DNA of 5,185 bases from positions 5,666-10,850 of the forward strand of contig JAKVBR010000047.1 in assembly GCA_022447165.1 (NCBI GenBank). Direction: 5' to 3'. Source of the DNA: Phycisphaerales bacterium (GTDB lineage Bacteria > Planctomycetota > Phycisphaerae > Phycisphaerales > SM1A02). The stretch's first letter is position 1, and every line of letters begins with the position of its first letter. Below are positions 4,981 to 5,185 of the stretch, piece by piece. The position numbers and the translations under genes are program-made. The notes under the pieces are model-generated. The model saw only the letters and a program-made list of their open reading frames with translations, did not search any database and was not told the origin of the DNA.

Positions 4981-5185
4981 ATGTCAACTAACGAATTTCC
5001 AACTGATCCAAATGCCGAAACCATTGGTTTGCCAACGGATGACTCGGGTAAAGGCACCGTTCCTGAGCCTGGAAAATATGTCACGCAGGGGATGCCATCA
5101 GAAATTGGGCGATATCGCATTCTTGGCATTATCGCTAGCGGTGGCATGGGCGTCGTGTACGAAGCGATGCAAGAAGCACCGCGAC
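4981..5185 (+). CDS. Serine/threonine protein kinase, Hanks type (N-terminal 68 codons; cut by window edge)
   Basis: The frame is open from ATG 4981 to the window end. Residues 1-41 are a Thr/Pro/Gly-rich, probably disordered leader without signal peptide. At 42-62 it enters a kinase domain: IGRYRILGIIASGGMGVVYEA, where strand 1, the glycine-rich loop (52-57) and Val59 are the ATP-binding start of a Hanks-type kinase; a following QEAPR is a common continuation before the VALKV lysine strand, which lies beyond the edge. The first loop glycine is alanine (A52-S-G-G-M-G), a variant I have seen in planctomycete kinases. The catalytic loop and any C-terminal sensor, repeat or membrane segment are not visible, so activity and signal are unknown. 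AAGGGGA at 4962-4968 is 12 nt upstream, rather far for a ribosome site. It is divergent from the paa operon; a regulatory link is only a suggestion. Confidence 0.85.
   Translation, partial: MSTNEFPTDPNAETIGLPTDDSGKGTVPEPGKYVTQGMPSEIGRYRILGIIASGGMGVVYEAMQEAPR

Noticed and set aside
4908..5147. A 79-codon minus-strand open frame antisense to the kinase start
   Set aside because: The plus strand encodes a clear kinase glycine loop here, and the antisense frame has no family-like features.

Overview
The window carries the head and middle of a phenylacetate (phenylacetyl-CoA) degradation operon on the minus strand, and the start of a divergently transcribed serine/threonine protein kinase gene on the plus strand. 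The kinase has the SGGMGVVYEA glycine-loop style and the uncharged, Thr/Pro/Gly-rich leader that are common in Planctomycetota, perhaps Phycisphaerae. Moderate-to-low GC, weak or missing Shine-Dalgarno sites at several starts and the isolated kinase next to catabolic genes fit that guess. No rRNA or marker gene is present, so the taxonomy is inference from one short N-terminus.

Layout, in the direction of minus-strand transcription (right to left): a FlK-like hotdog thioesterase (4770-4372); paaF-type 2,3-dehydroadipyl-CoA hydratase (4353-3580); paaG-type 1,2-epoxyphenylacetyl-CoA isomerase (3578-2772); paaH-type 3-hydroxyadipyl-CoA dehydrogenase (2734-1502); paaJ-type beta-ketoadipyl-CoA/3-oxo-5,6-didehydrosuberyl-CoA thiolase (1460-249); and the first 84 codons of paaA, the catalytic subunit of the phenylacetyl-CoA epoxidase (252-1, running off the left edge). 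Gaps are 18, 1, 37, 41 and -4 nt, so one transcript is likely. A ~210 bp intergenic control region (4771-4980) separates this operon from the kinase (4981 onward, cut by the right edge) and holds several short dyads and a G8 tract.

How the genes work together (known pathway): the epoxidase (PaaA plus other subunits, presumably just off the left edge) converts phenylacetyl-CoA to the ring 1,2-epoxide. PaaG isomerises this to oxepin-CoA. After ring opening (by PaaZ or an equivalent, not in this window) PaaJ, PaaG, PaaF and PaaH carry out the beta-oxidation-like steps to acetyl-CoA and succinyl-CoA. The thioesterase probably removes blocked or dead-end CoA esters, the job PaaI does elsewhere. 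Gene identities are supported by aligned family motifs and exact active-site spacings. The unusual points are gene order (beta-oxidation genes ahead of the epoxidase), a FlK-like enzyme leading the operon, and the divergent kinase. No wholly new system is evident.
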